From DASSUW01 sp963835525 (GTDB lineage Bacteria; Actinomycetota; Thermoleophilia; Solirubrobacterales; Solirubrobacteraceae), in NCBI GenBank assembly GCA_963835525.1, contig CAWIFM010000003.1, forward strand, positions 868,001 to 932,000: a DNA stretch of 64,000 nt. The letters run 5' to 3'. Shown here piece after piece: positions 7,774 through 15,932 of the stretch. Made by a program: the position numbers and the translations under genes. Below the pieces are notes generated by a model. The model was not told where the DNA came from. It saw nothing but the letters and a program-made list of their open reading frames with translations, and searched no databases. Each line of letters opens with the position of its first letter. Position 1 is the first letter of the stretch.

Positions 7774-8768
7774 GTCAGTTCCTCGATCTGCGTGAAGGTC
7801 ACGGTCCGCGGGTCGGCGCCCGAGCGGACCTGGTCGTACCAGGAGACGGTAGCGGCGAGCGCGGCCCCGGCGTCCATCTGAGGGCGCCATTGCAGCCGCT
7901 CGCGCGCCGCGGAGGCGTCGAGCCGCAGCTCTGGAGCCTCCACGCCGTCGCCCGGGTCGTCGACGCGCACGTCGAGCCCCCAGCGCTCGCGCACCCACTC
8001 GACCACCCAGCCCACCGGGCGCGAGTCCTCCGGCCCGAAGTTCCACGGCGCCGCCCACTCGGCCGAGCCGTGGAGGCGCTCGGCCAGCGCCAGGTAGCCG
8101 GCCAGCGGGTCGAGCACGTGCTGCCACGGGCGCACCGCGTCCGGGTGGCGGAGCACCACCGGCTCACCGGTCTCGCGCGCCCGCGCAAGGTCGGGCAGCA
8201 GCCGATCGCGGCCCCAGTCGCCTCCGCCGATCACGTTGCCTGCCCGCGCCGTGGCCACGCGTGCGCCGAGCGAGTCGCGGTAGGCCGCCGCCACCAGCTC
8301 CTGGGCGGCCTTGGAGGAGGAGTAGGGATCACGGCCGCCGAGCGGGTCGCCCTCGCGGTGCGGGCCCGGCCCCGGCGCGTAGCACTTGTCGCTCGTCACG
8401 CACACGACCGCGGCGTCGTGCGCCGCGTCGAGCACGTGCGCGGTGCCGAGCACGTTGACCGCGTAGGTGCCGGCCGGGTCCTCGAGCGCGGCGCGCACGA
8501 TCGCCCGCGCCGCGAGATGGAAGACGACCTCGGGGCGCGCCGCGGTGACCGCGGCGGCGACCGCCTCCGCGTCGCGCACGTCGACGCGGACGTCCTCGAC
8601 CAGCTCGCCGACCCGCGCCGCCTCGAACAGCGACGGCGTGGTGGGAGGCGCCGACGAGAACCCCGTCACCTGCGCGCCAAGCCGGTGCAGCCACAGCGCC
8701 AGCCACGCGCCCTTGAAGCCGGTATGCCCGGTCACGAGCACCCGGCGGCCCTCCCAGAAGCCGCTCAC
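7770..8768 (-). CDS. rfbG: CDP-glucose 4,6-dehydratase
   Basis: A 332-residue extended short-chain dehydrogenase. The N-terminal GHTGFKGAWLALWLHRLG is the RfbG form of the NAD-binding motif. TSDKCY and the catalytic YSSSK follow, then RAGNVIGGGDWGRDRLLPDLARA and RPWQHVLDPLAGYLALAE, all typical of CDP-glucose dehydratases. The product would be CDP-4-keto-6-deoxyglucose. The GTG at 8768 overlaps the stop of the nucleotidyltransferase upstream (GTGA). No dedicated downstream CDP-sugar reductase was recognised, so the end sugar is unknown. Confidence 0.82.
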   Translation of the reverse strand: MSGFWEGRRVLVTGHTGFKGAWLALWLHRLGAQVTGFSSAPPTTPSLFEAARVGELVEDVRVDVRDAEAVAAAVTAARPEVVFHLAARAIVRAALEDPAGTYAVNVLGTAHVLDAAHDAAVVCVTSDKCYAPGPGPHREGDPLGGRDPYSSSKAAQELVAAAYRDSLGARVATARAGNVIGGGDWGRDRLLPDLARARETGEPVVLRHPDAVRPWQHVLDPLAGYLALAERLHGSAEWAAPWNFGPEDSRPVGWVVEWVRERWGLDVRVDDPGDGVEAPELRLDASAARERLQWRPQMDAGAALAATVSWYDQVRSGADPRTVTFTQIEELT

Positions 8769-9460
8769 GAGTCGTGCAGCTCGAGCTCGGCGACCGCGCG
8801 CTCGTACTCGGAGACCGTCCCGAGGTCGAACCAGGACGCGTCGGACCGGTGGGCGCAGACGGTCTCTCCCGCCGCCAGCAGCCGCTGCACGAGGTCTGGG
8901 AACTGGCACGGCCCGTCAGGCAGGTGCTCGAGCGCGCGCGCCTCGTAGACGTAGACGCCCATGCTCACGTCGTAGCTGAGGGTGGGCTTCTCGCGGTAGC
9001 CGGTCACGCGCTCGCCGTCGAGCTCGAGCACCCCGAGGTCCACCTCCACGCGCTTGCCCTGGACGGCGATCGTCAGCGCGGCGCCGCTCGACTGGTGGTG
9101 GTCGACCAGCGCCCGGTAGTCGAGCGTCGTGAGGATGTCGCCGTTCATGGCCAGGAAGGTGCCGTCGAGCCCGGGGACGACGCGCAGCGCGCCCGCGGTG
9201 CCGAGCGGCTCCCCCGGCTCCCAGTGCCAGTCGAGCTCGAGGCCCTCGGGCATCACCGTGCCCTCGCTGAAGTAGACCCGGATCAGCTCGCCCAGATGGC
9301 CGACGCAGAGGTCGATCTTCGTGAAGCCCGCCTCGGCGAGCTGGCGCAGGATGATCTCGAGGATCGGCCGGTCGCCGATCGGCAGGAGCGGCTTCGGGAG
9401 GATGGTGGTGTACGGCCGCAGCCGCATCCCGAATCCACCTGCGAGGACCACGGCTCTCAT
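8765..9460 (-). CDS. sugar-1-phosphate nucleotidyltransferase
   Basis: A 231-residue nucleotidyltransferase that activates a sugar-1-phosphate. It has the N-terminal signature VVLAGGFGMRLRPYT, the lysine motif LPKPLLPIGDRPIL, and the metal site in FLAMNGDIL. It is directly coupled to the CDP-glucose 4,6-dehydratase gene, which suggests glucose-1-phosphate cytidylyltransferase activity (RfbF role). The N-terminus looks as much like the GDP-mannose pyrophosphorylase branch, so the nucleotide is inferred from context. The ATG at 9460 faces the divergent aminotransferase across 27 bases that contain a GCGTATAGC element usable as a -10 box in either direction. Confidence 0.75.
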   Translation of the reverse strand: MRAVVLAGGFGMRLRPYTTILPKPLLPIGDRPILEIILRQLAEAGFTKIDLCVGHLGELIRVYFSEGTVMPEGLELDWHWEPGEPLGTAGALRVVPGLDGTFLAMNGDILTTLDYRALVDHHQSSGAALTIAVQGKRVEVDLGVLELDGERVTGYREKPTLSYDVSMGVYVYEARALEHLPDGPCQFPDLVQRLLAAGETVCAHRSDASWFDLGTVSEYERAVAELELHDS

Positions 9461-9487
9461 CGGCCGGTCAGGCTATACGCTCAGGCC
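9461..9487. promoter_or_regulatory. 27-bp divergent promoter region
   Basis: The gap between the divergent starts at 9460 and 9488. TATACG at 9474-9479 lies 8 bases before the GTG of the aminotransferase, and on the other strand TATAGC lies 11-12 bases before the ATG of the nucleotidyltransferase. Both boxes share the same few bases, so the two transcripts should compete or be balanced. Confidence 0.45.
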
Positions 9488-10609
9488 GTGCCCGCCTGGC
9501 AGGTCCCGCTCGCGGACGTGGTCGTTCCGGAGGAGGACGTCGCGGCGGTCGCCGACGTCTACCGCTCCGGCTGGCTGAGCATGGGCCCGCGGACAGCCGA
9601 GTTCGAGCAGGCGCTGGCGGACTACACGGGGGCGCGCCACGCGCTCGCGACCGCCAACGGCACGGCCGCGCTGCACCTGATCTGCCTGGCGGCCGGGCTC
9701 GGCCCCGGCGACGAGGTGGTCGTGCCCTCGCTCACCTTCGTGGCCAGCGTCAACGCGATCGCCTACACGGGCGCGACGCCGGTCTTCGCCGACATCGCCG
9801 GCCTCGAGACACCGTGGCCGGGCGTCGCCGCCGTCGAGGCCGCGATCACGCCGCGCACGCGGGCGATCATGACCGTCGCCTACGGCGGCCACCCCGGCGA
9901 GATCGCCGACCTGCGCGAGCTGGCCGCCGCCCGCGGCCTGACCCTGCTCGAGGACGCGGCGCACGCCATCGGCATGCGCCACGAGGGCCGCCACCTCGGC
10001 ACCTTCGGCGCCGCGGGAGCGTTCTCGTTCTTCTCCAACAAGAACCTCGCGGTCGGCGAGGGCGGCGCCGTCGTGACCGACGACGACGAGCTGGCCGAGC
10101 GCATGCGGCTGCTGCGCTCGCACGGGATGACCACGCTCACCTGGGACCGCCACCGCGGCCACGCCGCCGGCTACGACGTCGTCGCGCGCGGCTTCAACTA
10201 CCGCATCGACGAGCCCCGCGCCATGCTCGCCACCGCGGGCCTCGCCCGCCTGGACCGCGAGACCGCCCGCCGCCGCGAGCTCGACGCCCGCTACCGCGAG
10301 CGGCTGCCCGCGCGGATCGCGCCCACCGCCGCCCCCGCCCACCACATCTTCACCGCCGTGCTCGATCCCGGGCTCGACCGCGACGCCGTCCGCCATGAGC
10401 TGCACGAGCGCGGCATCCAGACCAGCCTGCACTACCCGCCCGCGCACCGCTTCTCGATCTACGCCGACGGCGCGCTCGAGCTGCCGTTGACCGAGGCGTA
10501 CGCGGCCCACGCGATCACGCTGCCGCTGTACGCGACGATGACCGACGAGCAGCAGGACCTCGTACTGGACGCGCTGGCGGCGACACTAGACTCCGGCCGA
10601 TGCGCGTAG
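9488..10609 (+). CDS. DegT/DnrJ/EryC1 aminotransferase (WbpE-like)
   Basis: A 373-residue PLP-dependent sugar aminotransferase. Features are the N-terminal WLSMGPRTAEFEQALADYTGARHALATANGTAALHL in two blocks, VVPSLTFVASVNAI, LLEDAAHAIG and the PLP-binding lysine in FSFFSNKNLAVGEGG. The position next to an Idh/MocA oxidoreductase and a hexapeptide acyltransferase fits transamination of a UDP-3-keto-HexNAcA (WbpE role). A 4-keto-6-deoxy sugar from the CDP branch is the alternative substrate. The GTG at 9488 follows a TATACG box. The 3' end overlaps the next gene by ten bases. Confidence 0.82.
   Translation: MPAWQVPLADVVVPEEDVAAVADVYRSGWLSMGPRTAEFEQALADYTGARHALATANGTAALHLICLAAGLGPGDEVVVPSLTFVASVNAIAYTGATPVFADIAGLETPWPGVAAVEAAITPRTRAIMTVAYGGHPGEIADLRELAAARGLTLLEDAAHAIGMRHEGRHLGTFGAAGAFSFFSNKNLAVGEGGAVVTDDDELAERMRLLRSHGMTTLTWDRHRGHAAGYDVVARGFNYRIDEPRAMLATAGLARLDRETARRRELDARYRERLPARIAPTAAPAHHIFTAVLDPGLDRDAVRHELHERGIQTSLHYPPAHRFSIYADGALELPLTEAYAAHAITLPLYATMTDEQQDLVLDALAATLDSGRCA
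10587..10592 (+). promoter_or_regulatory. -10 box inside the upstream gene
   Basis: TAGACT seven bases before the ATG at 10600, within the last codons of the aminotransferase gene. It would give the oxidoreductase gene its own leaderless transcript. Confidence 0.4.
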
Positions 10610-11589
10610 CCGTCGCGGGCCTCGGCTACTGGGGTCCCAACATCGCGCGGAACCTGGCCGCGCTCGAGGGCGTCGAGCTGGCCTGGTGCTGCGATCCGTC
10701 GGAGGCGCACCGCGAGCGCCTGAAGCCGTCGTTCCCCGGGGCGCGGTTCACAGGCGATCTCGACGAGGTGCTGGCCGACGACACGGTCGAAGCCATCGCT
10801 CTGGCCACCCCGGTCCCGACCCACGCGGCGCTCGCCCTGCGCGTCCTGCAGGCCGGCAAGCACTGCTTCGTGGAGAAGCCGATGGCCCAGTCGACCGCCG
10901 ACGCCGAGGCGGTCGTGGCGGCGGCGGCCGACGCCGGGAAGACGCTGATGGTCGGCCACCTGCTCGAGTACCACCCCGGCGTGGTCAGGCTCAAGGAGCT
11001 GATCGACGGCGGCGAGCTCGGCCGCGTGCTCTACATCTACGGCAACCGCCTCAACCTCGGCCAGCTGCGCGCCGACGAGAACGCGCTCTGGTCGCTCGGC
11101 GCCCACGACGTCTCGGTGCTGCTGCGCCTGGCAGGAGAGGAGCCGTACGAGGTCGAGGCGCGCGGCGAGAGCTACATGCGCGAGGGCGTCGAGGACGTCG
11201 TGTTCTGCTTCCTGCGCTTCCCCTCCGGCCTGGCCGCCCACCTGCACCTGTCCTGGCTGGACCCGCACAAGGAGCGCCGCTTCACCGTCGTCGGCGAGTC
11301 GCGCATGGCGACCTTCGACGACATGGCGACCGAGGGCAAGATCGCCGTCTACGACAAGGGCTTCGACGACGAGTACCTCGCTCACTCGGGCGACATCTGG
11401 AGCCCGCGGATCTCGACCGCCGAGCCGCTGCGGCTCGAGTGCGAGCACTTCGTGCGCGCGGTGCGCGAGGGCACGCTGCCGATCTCCGACGGAGCGGCCG
11501 GCCTGCGCGTCGTGCGGGTGCTGGAGGCGCTGCAGCGCTCGCTCGACGGCTCCCGCCGCGAAGGTCTCGCCCGCGCCATCGCCCTATGA
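10600..11589 (+). CDS. Gfo/Idh/MocA oxidoreductase (WbpB/WlbA-like)
   Basis: A 329-residue NAD(P)-dependent oxidoreductase. It has the N-terminal dinucleotide-binding VAVAGLGYWGPNIARNLA, the family motif HCFVEKPMAQSTADA with the EKP triad, and the C-terminal substrate domain beginning LMVGHLLEYHPGVVRLKELI. In this context it would oxidise C3 of UDP-GlcNAcA to the 3-keto form used by the adjacent aminotransferase. It overlaps both neighbours (ten bases upstream, ATGA downstream), so the aminotransferase, oxidoreductase and acyltransferase form one coupled unit. Other Idh/MocA sugar oxidations remain possible. Confidence 0.8.
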   Translation: MRVAVAGLGYWGPNIARNLAALEGVELAWCCDPSEAHRERLKPSFPGARFTGDLDEVLADDTVEAIALATPVPTHAALALRVLQAGKHCFVEKPMAQSTADAEAVVAAAADAGKTLMVGHLLEYHPGVVRLKELIDGGELGRVLYIYGNRLNLGQLRADENALWSLGAHDVSVLLRLAGEEPYEVEARGESYMREGVEDVVFCFLRFPSGLAAHLHLSWLDPHKERRFTVVGESRMATFDDMATEGKIAVYDKGFDDEYLAHSGDIWSPRISTAEPLRLECEHFVRAVREGTLPISDGAAGLRVVRVLEALQRSLDGSRREGLARAIAL

Positions 11590-12275
11590 GCGACGACGCC
11601 GGCCTCGTTCTCGGCGACGGCGTCGACATCGGCGAGGGCGTCGTGTTCGGCGCCCACGTGGTCGTGCACGACGGCACCCGCATCGGCGCCGGCTGCGTGA
11701 TCGAGGACGGCGTGGTGCTCGGCAAGCGGCCGAAGCTGGCCGGCCGGCCGGCGCCCGAGCTCGAGCCGCTGCGGATCGGCGAGCGGGTGACCGTCTGTGC
11801 GGGCGCGGTGGTCTACGCCGGCAGCGAGATCGGCGACGGCTGCATCGTCGGCGACCAGGCGCAGGTGCGCGAGCGCACCACGGTCGGCGAGCGGACGGTG
11901 GTCGGCCGCGGCGCCGGCATCGACAACGACGTACGCCTCGGCGCCCGCGTCAAGGTCCAGTCGCAGGTCTACGTGACCGCGTTCAGCATCGTCGAGGACG
12001 ACGTCTTCCTCGGCCCCGGCGCCTCCACGACCAACGACGACACGATGGGCCGTCACGGCGCCGACTACGCGCTGCGCGGCGCCACGATCCGCCGCGCCGC
12101 CCGCATCGGTGGCGGCGCCGTGCTCGTGCCCGGGGTCGAGATCGGCGAGGAGGCGTTCGTGGCCGCCGGCGCGGTCGTCACCAAGGACGTGCCGCCGCGC
12201 GCCTTCATGGTCGGCGTGCCCGCGCGCCAGGTGCGCGAGGTCACGGACGACGAGCTGCTGGAGCGCTGGCGCTGA
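11586..12275 (+). CDS. left-handed beta-helix N-acyltransferase (WbpD-like)
   Basis: A 229-residue protein made almost entirely of hexapeptide repeats (for example VVFGAHVVVHDGTRIGAGCVIEDG and IGGGAVLVPGVEIGEEAF), closing with MVGVPARQVREV. These are marks of the trimeric acyltransferases that N-acetylate amino-sugar nucleotides. It starts in the stop of the oxidoreductase gene and completes a WbpA-B-E-D set whose product would be UDP-2,3-diacetamido-2,3-dideoxy-glucuronate. The 3' end overlaps the convergent gmd gene by 35 bases. Confidence 0.82.
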   Translation: MSDDAGLVLGDGVDIGEGVVFGAHVVVHDGTRIGAGCVIEDGVVLGKRPKLAGRPAPELEPLRIGERVTVCAGAVVYAGSEIGDGCIVGDQAQVRERTTVGERTVVGRGAGIDNDVRLGARVKVQSQVYVTAFSIVEDDVFLGPGASTTNDDTMGRHGADYALRGATIRRAARIGGGAVLVPGVEIGEEAFVAAGAVVTKDVPPRAFMVGVPARQVREVTDDELLERWR

Positions 12276-13203
12276 GCAGCGCCAGGTCCGCGTCGACCAT
12301 CAGCGCGATCAGCTCGTCGAAGCTCGTCCGCGGCTCCCAGCCGAGCACCCGCCGCGCCTTCGACGCGTCGCCGACCAGCGCCTCGACCTCGGACGGCCGC
12401 TTGAGCGCCTCGTCGACGACGATGTGGTCGTCGGCGCGCAGCCCGACACGCTCGAACGCCAGGTCGGCGCACTCGCGCACGGAGTGCGTGACCCCGGTGG
12501 CGATCACGTAGTCGTCGGCGCGGTCCTGCTGCAGCATCAGCCACATCGCCTCGACGTAGTCCTTCGCGTAGCCCCAGTCGCGCCGCGCGTCGAGGTTGCC
12601 GAGCCGCAGCTCGTCCGCCTGCCCGAGCTTGATCGCGGCCGCGTGCCAGGTGATGCGGCGGGTCACGTACTCGACCCCGCGGCGCTCGGACTCGTGGTTG
12701 AAGAGGATTCCGCTGCTCGCATGCATGCCGTACGTCTCGCGGTAGTTGACCGTGATGTGGTGGCCGTACGCCTTGGCGACGCCGTACGGCGAGCGCGGGT
12801 AGAAGGGCGTCGCCTCGGTCTGCGGCACCTCGCGGACCTTGCCGAACATCTCGCTCGACGAGGCCTGGTAGAAGCGCGCCTCGGGGCAGACGTCGCGCAG
12901 CGCCTCGAGCAGCCGCGTCACGCCGACGGCGCCGAACTCCGCGGTCAGCGTCGGCTGGGTCCACGAGACGGCGACGTCCGACATGGCGGCGAGGTTGTAG
13001 ACCTCGTCGGGCTGCGCGGCGCGCAGCGCGTCGACCAGCGAGTGGTCGTCGAGCAGGTCGCCCTGGTGGAGCGTGATGCCGGGCGTCTCGGCCGCCGAGC
13101 GGCGGGCGAGGCCGTGTACCTCATACCCCTTCTCGAGCAGCAGCTCCGCGAGGTAGGAGCCGTCCTGGCCGGTGATGCCGGTGATCAGCGCGCGGCGAGC
13201 CAA
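12241..13203 (-). CDS. gmd: GDP-mannose 4,6-dehydratase, copy 1
   Basis: A 320-residue extended SDR that converts GDP-mannose to GDP-4-keto-6-deoxymannose. Visible are ALITGITGQDGSYLAELLLEKGYEVHG, the catalytic region FYQASSSEMFGKV, Y-x3-K in SPYGVAKAYGHHI, ILFNHESERRGVEYVTRRIT and LGNLDARRDWGYAKDYVEAMW. These are all diagnostic. The start is a TTG at 13203 and overlaps the upstream SDR gene by 19 bases. The product can feed GDP-fucose or 4-amino-sugar routes. A second, frameshifted copy lies at 17467-18509. The last 35 bases overlap the convergent acyltransferase gene. Confidence 0.93.
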   Translation of the reverse strand: MARRALITGITGQDGSYLAELLLEKGYEVHGLARRSAAETPGITLHQGDLLDDHSLVDALRAAQPDEVYNLAAMSDVAVSWTQPTLTAEFGAVGVTRLLEALRDVCPEARFYQASSSEMFGKVREVPQTEATPFYPRSPYGVAKAYGHHITVNYRETYGMHASSGILFNHESERRGVEYVTRRITWHAAAIKLGQADELRLGNLDARRDWGYAKDYVEAMWLMLQQDRADDYVIATGVTHSVRECADLAFERVGLRADDHIVVDEALKRPSEVEALVGDASKARRVLGWEPRTSFDELIALMVDADLALLSASAPAARRP

Positions 13204-13822
13204 GCCTCGATCCCCTCTCTCGCTCCGTACCGCGCCCGCCAGCCGAGCAGCCGCTCGGCCTTCTCGGTCGACGGCCGGATGACGCTGGCTTGCTCGAGCT
13301 CGAGTTCCTCGACCGGCAGCACCTCGCTCGTCGCGATGTCGAAGTCCTCGTTCAGCCCGGCCGGGTGGGCCGTCGCGGTCACCACGCCGTCGGCGATGTC
13401 GTCGGGATGCGTCGGCGCGCAGGTCCCGAGGCCGAAGGTCCGGCAGATGGTGAACGGCAGGCCGAGCTCGTCATGCGCGGCGCGGCAGGTGAGCTCGCCC
13501 GCCCGGCTCGATGACGCGTAGGTGAAGCGCTCGACGCCCTCGTCGACCGCCGCCCGCAGGAGGGCGAGGTCGACCTCCGCCTGCGTGAACGGCCCGTCGG
13601 CGCCGGCCAGGTGGATGACGTGCGTGCAGCCGCGGATCGCGCGCTGCGCCTCGGCCGGGCGTCCCGCAGGTCGCCGGCGTGGACCCCGGCGCCCTCGCGC
13701 ATCCAGTCCGGCGCCGGGCGCCGGTCGGAGACGCGGATCTCGAAGTCCGGGTCGCCGAGCAGCCGCCGCACCACCGCGGCCCCGATCGTGCCTGCGCCGC
13801 CCGTGACCAGGGCGCGGCTCAC
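13185..13822 (-). pseudogene. NAD-dependent epimerase/dehydratase, frameshifted and short
   Basis: An extended-SDR-like protein read in two frames. A GTG at 13822 gives SRALVTGGAGTIGAAVVRRLLGDP. The frame must then change by one lost base near 13660 to continue through CTHVIHLAGADGPF, FTYASSSRAGELT and the C-terminal STEKAERLLGWRA. Repaired, it is only about 212 codons against ~310 usual. I cannot find the catalytic Tyr-x3-Lys, and the stretch after FTYASSS jumps straight to HDELGLPFTICRTFGLG. It may be a degenerate or collapsed gene, or a true short SDR. It is coupled to gmd (19-base overlap) and to the WecG-like gene (GTGA). Confidence 0.55.
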
Positions 13823-14650
13823 GTATGGCGGCGGAGCAGGCGCTCCCGCGCCCACTGGCGGGCGAAGCCGACCACGAAGCGCGGGTTGTAGCGCAGGTAG
13901 CGCCGCCACAGCCGCGAGGCTCGTGCGCGAGCCGGAACAGCCACTCGAGCCCGTTCCGCTGCATCCACCGCGGGGCCTGCGGGATCAGGCCGGCGTGGAA
14001 GTCGAACGCGGCGCCGACGGCGACGAGCACGCAGCCCGGCAGCCGGGCGGTCATCGCCGCCATCCACTTCTCCTGCTTCGGGACCCCGATGCCGAGCCAT
14101 ACGACCTCCGCGCCCGAGCGCGCGATGTCGGCGACGACGGCCTTCCTCCTCGTCCGCCGTGAGGGGACGGAACGGCGGCGCGTAGCCGCCGACGATCTTG
14201 AGCCCCGGGATGCCGCAGCCGCAGATTGCGGGTGAGCTGGACCAGCGCGCCGTGCGTGCGTCCGCCGTAGAGGTACATGCGGCGGCCGGTGCGCGCCGCG
14301 CGCTCGCAGGCGCGGTCCATCAGGTCCGGTCCGTAGACGCGCTCGTCGAGCGGGTGGCCGAGCAGGTTCAGCGCCCAGACCAGCGGCTGGCCGTCGGGGA
14401 CCGTCAAGTCGGACCCCAGCACGGCGGCGCGCAGCTCGGGATCCTCGGCGGTCGCCATGACGAGGTGCGTCGACGCCACGCAGACGTAGCCGCGGCGGCC
14501 GCGGGCCACCTGTCGTCGATCCAGTCGAGCGTGCCCTCGTAGTCCGTCAGCGCGAGCGGCACGCCGAGAACCTCCGCGGTCGGCGGCGCGACCGGCGGGC
14601 GCGTCGGCGGGCTGGCCGATCAATGTGCCTGGCCGGTCCACGCGGGGCAT
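13819..14650 (-). pseudogene. WecG/TagA/CpsF-family glycosyltransferase, several frameshifts
   Basis: The pieces of a GT26 enzyme are spread over three frames. They are a segment with EVLGVPLALTDYEGTLDWID, then YVCVASTHLVMA, SDLTVPDGQPLVWALNLLG (the family signature), GPDLMDRACERAARTGRRMYLYGG, then MTARLPGCVLVAVGAAFDFHAG and NGLEWLFRLAHEP, ending RRYLRYNPRFVVGF. Breaks fall near 14510, 14215, 14140 and 13920. Such enzymes transfer an N-acetylmannosamine-type or uronic sugar to a lipid-linked acceptor, often the second sugar of the repeat. An AGGAGG sequence lies 11 bases before the ATG at 14650. The order of fragments is intact, so sequence errors are likelier than decay. Confidence 0.7.
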
Positions 14651-14651
14651 T

Positions 14652-15086
14652 CTAGATACGTCCTCCTGCGCTAGCGCGTCGCAGGCTTTCGAGCTCGTCG
14701 AGCTCGAGCGACGGCTCGTCCCGCTCCCGCTCGGCGGCGGCCGCTTCGTGCCGGTGGAGACGCTCCTCCAGCAGGGCCAGCCGCTGCGCGAGCACCTTGC
14801 TCTGATCCGACAGCCGGGAGACCGCGAGCGAGAAGTGCAGCAGCAGCACCATCACGAAGCCGAAGGCGACCAGGAAGAGCGCGTTCGGCGGATAGGCGAC
14901 GCCGATCACGCCGGCGACGGCCTCGAGCAGCCCGCCCCAGACGGACAGGCCCAGAAGGACGAAGGCGCTGAAGAGCCACAGCAGCGCGTAGCGCTCGAGC
15001 AGTCGCCGCTGGCGGACCAGCTCGAGCAGCACGACCAGCAGCGCCGCGGCGGCGGTGATCGCGACGATCTGGAGCCGTGTGTCCAT
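14652..15086 (-). CDS. DUF2304 small membrane protein
   Basis: A 144-residue protein with three hydrophobic helices (about residues 5-22, 32-52 and 68-90) and a charged C-terminal helix (LAQRLALLEERLHRHEAAAAERERD) likely to form a coiled coil. This is the layout of DUF2304 proteins, commonly encoded next to polyprenyl-phosphate-sugar type GT2 enzymes. It follows exactly such a gene, with its ATG inside the stop of that gene (TGATG). It probably assists or anchors the GT2 at the membrane. The molecular role is unknown. Confidence 0.75.
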   Translation of the reverse strand: MDTRLQIVAITAAAALLVVLLELVRQRRLLERYALLWLFSAFVLLGLSVWGGLLEAVAGVIGVAYPPNALFLVAFGFVMVLLLHFSLAVSRLSDQSKVLAQRLALLEERLHRHEAAAAERERDEPSLELDELESLRRASAGGRI

Positions 15087-15853
15087 CAGATCCCGTGCGC
15101 CGCCGCGACGGGCGCCTCGTCGCCGGGCTCTACGGCGTGTCGCCGGCGCGCCACGCCCACGGAGATCGCCAGCAGGACCTTCGCCATGTAGTACGCCGAC
15201 TTGCCGGAGCCGGTGATCGACGACACTCCGCCGTTGCGCGTGAGCATCCGCACGGGCTCCTCGCACATCCGGAGCCGGTGCCAGTGCACCATCAGCACCG
15301 CCTCGACCTCGGGATAGTCGTGCGGGTAGTCGCGGGCGAAGACCGAGATCCCGCGCCGGTTGTAGAGCCGGAAGCCGGACGTGGGGTCGCTGACGCGCTG
15401 CCCGACGAAGCGCGACAGGAGGAAGGCGAAGAGGTGGATGCCGGTGCGGCGGCTGATCGGCGCCGGGTACTTGTGGTTGTTGGTCAGGAACCGCGACCCG
15501 CAGACCATGTCGACGCGCTCGCGGCGCATCGCCTCCTCCAGGCGCCGGATCTCGCTCGGATCGTGCTGGCCGTCGCCGTCCACCTGGACGACGAAGTCGT
15601 AGCCGTTGTCGAGCGCATAGCGGAAGCCCGCCTGCACGGCGCCGCCGATGCCGAGGTTGAACGGAAGCCGCAGCACGCGCGCGCCGGCGTCCTGGGCGAT
15701 GCGGGCCGTGGCGTCGGTGGAGCCGTCGTCGACGACGAGGACCTCGTAGCCGGGGGCGTGGGTCTGCAGCTTGCGGACCACGGTGCCGACCGACTGGGCC
15801 TCGTTGTAGGCCGGGACGACGGCCAGCTTCTTTGAATTGCTGAATCTGCCCAT
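15086..15853 (-). CDS. GT2, polyprenol-phosphate mannosyl/glucosyltransferase-like
   Basis: A 255-residue GT-A enzyme of the DPM1-like group, which charges polyprenyl phosphate with a sugar. It has LAVVPAYNEAQSVGTVVRKL, VLVVDDGSTDATARIA, NLGIGGAVQAGFRYAL, and the metal-binding VQVDGDGQHDPSEI. No C-terminal membrane helices are present; the adjacent DUF2304 protein may provide membrane contact. The ATG at 15853 was preferred to one further upstream because homology begins close to it. Confidence 0.85.
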   Translation of the reverse strand: MGRFSNSKKLAVVPAYNEAQSVGTVVRKLQTHAPGYEVLVVDDGSTDATARIAQDAGARVLRLPFNLGIGGAVQAGFRYALDNGYDFVVQVDGDGQHDPSEIRRLEEAMRRERVDMVCGSRFLTNNHKYPAPISRRTGIHLFAFLLSRFVGQRVSDPTSGFRLYNRRGISVFARDYPHDYPEVEAVLMVHWHRLRMCEEPVRMLTRNGGVSSITGSGKSAYYMAKVLLAISVGVARRRHAVEPGDEAPVAAAHGI

Positions 15854-15932
15854 GCGTGTTGCCAGCGTCAACGGCCGAGCGCACAGCAAGTTGCGCCGCT
15901 CGACCGCAGGCGGGCCGAGGATAGCGCCCGGG

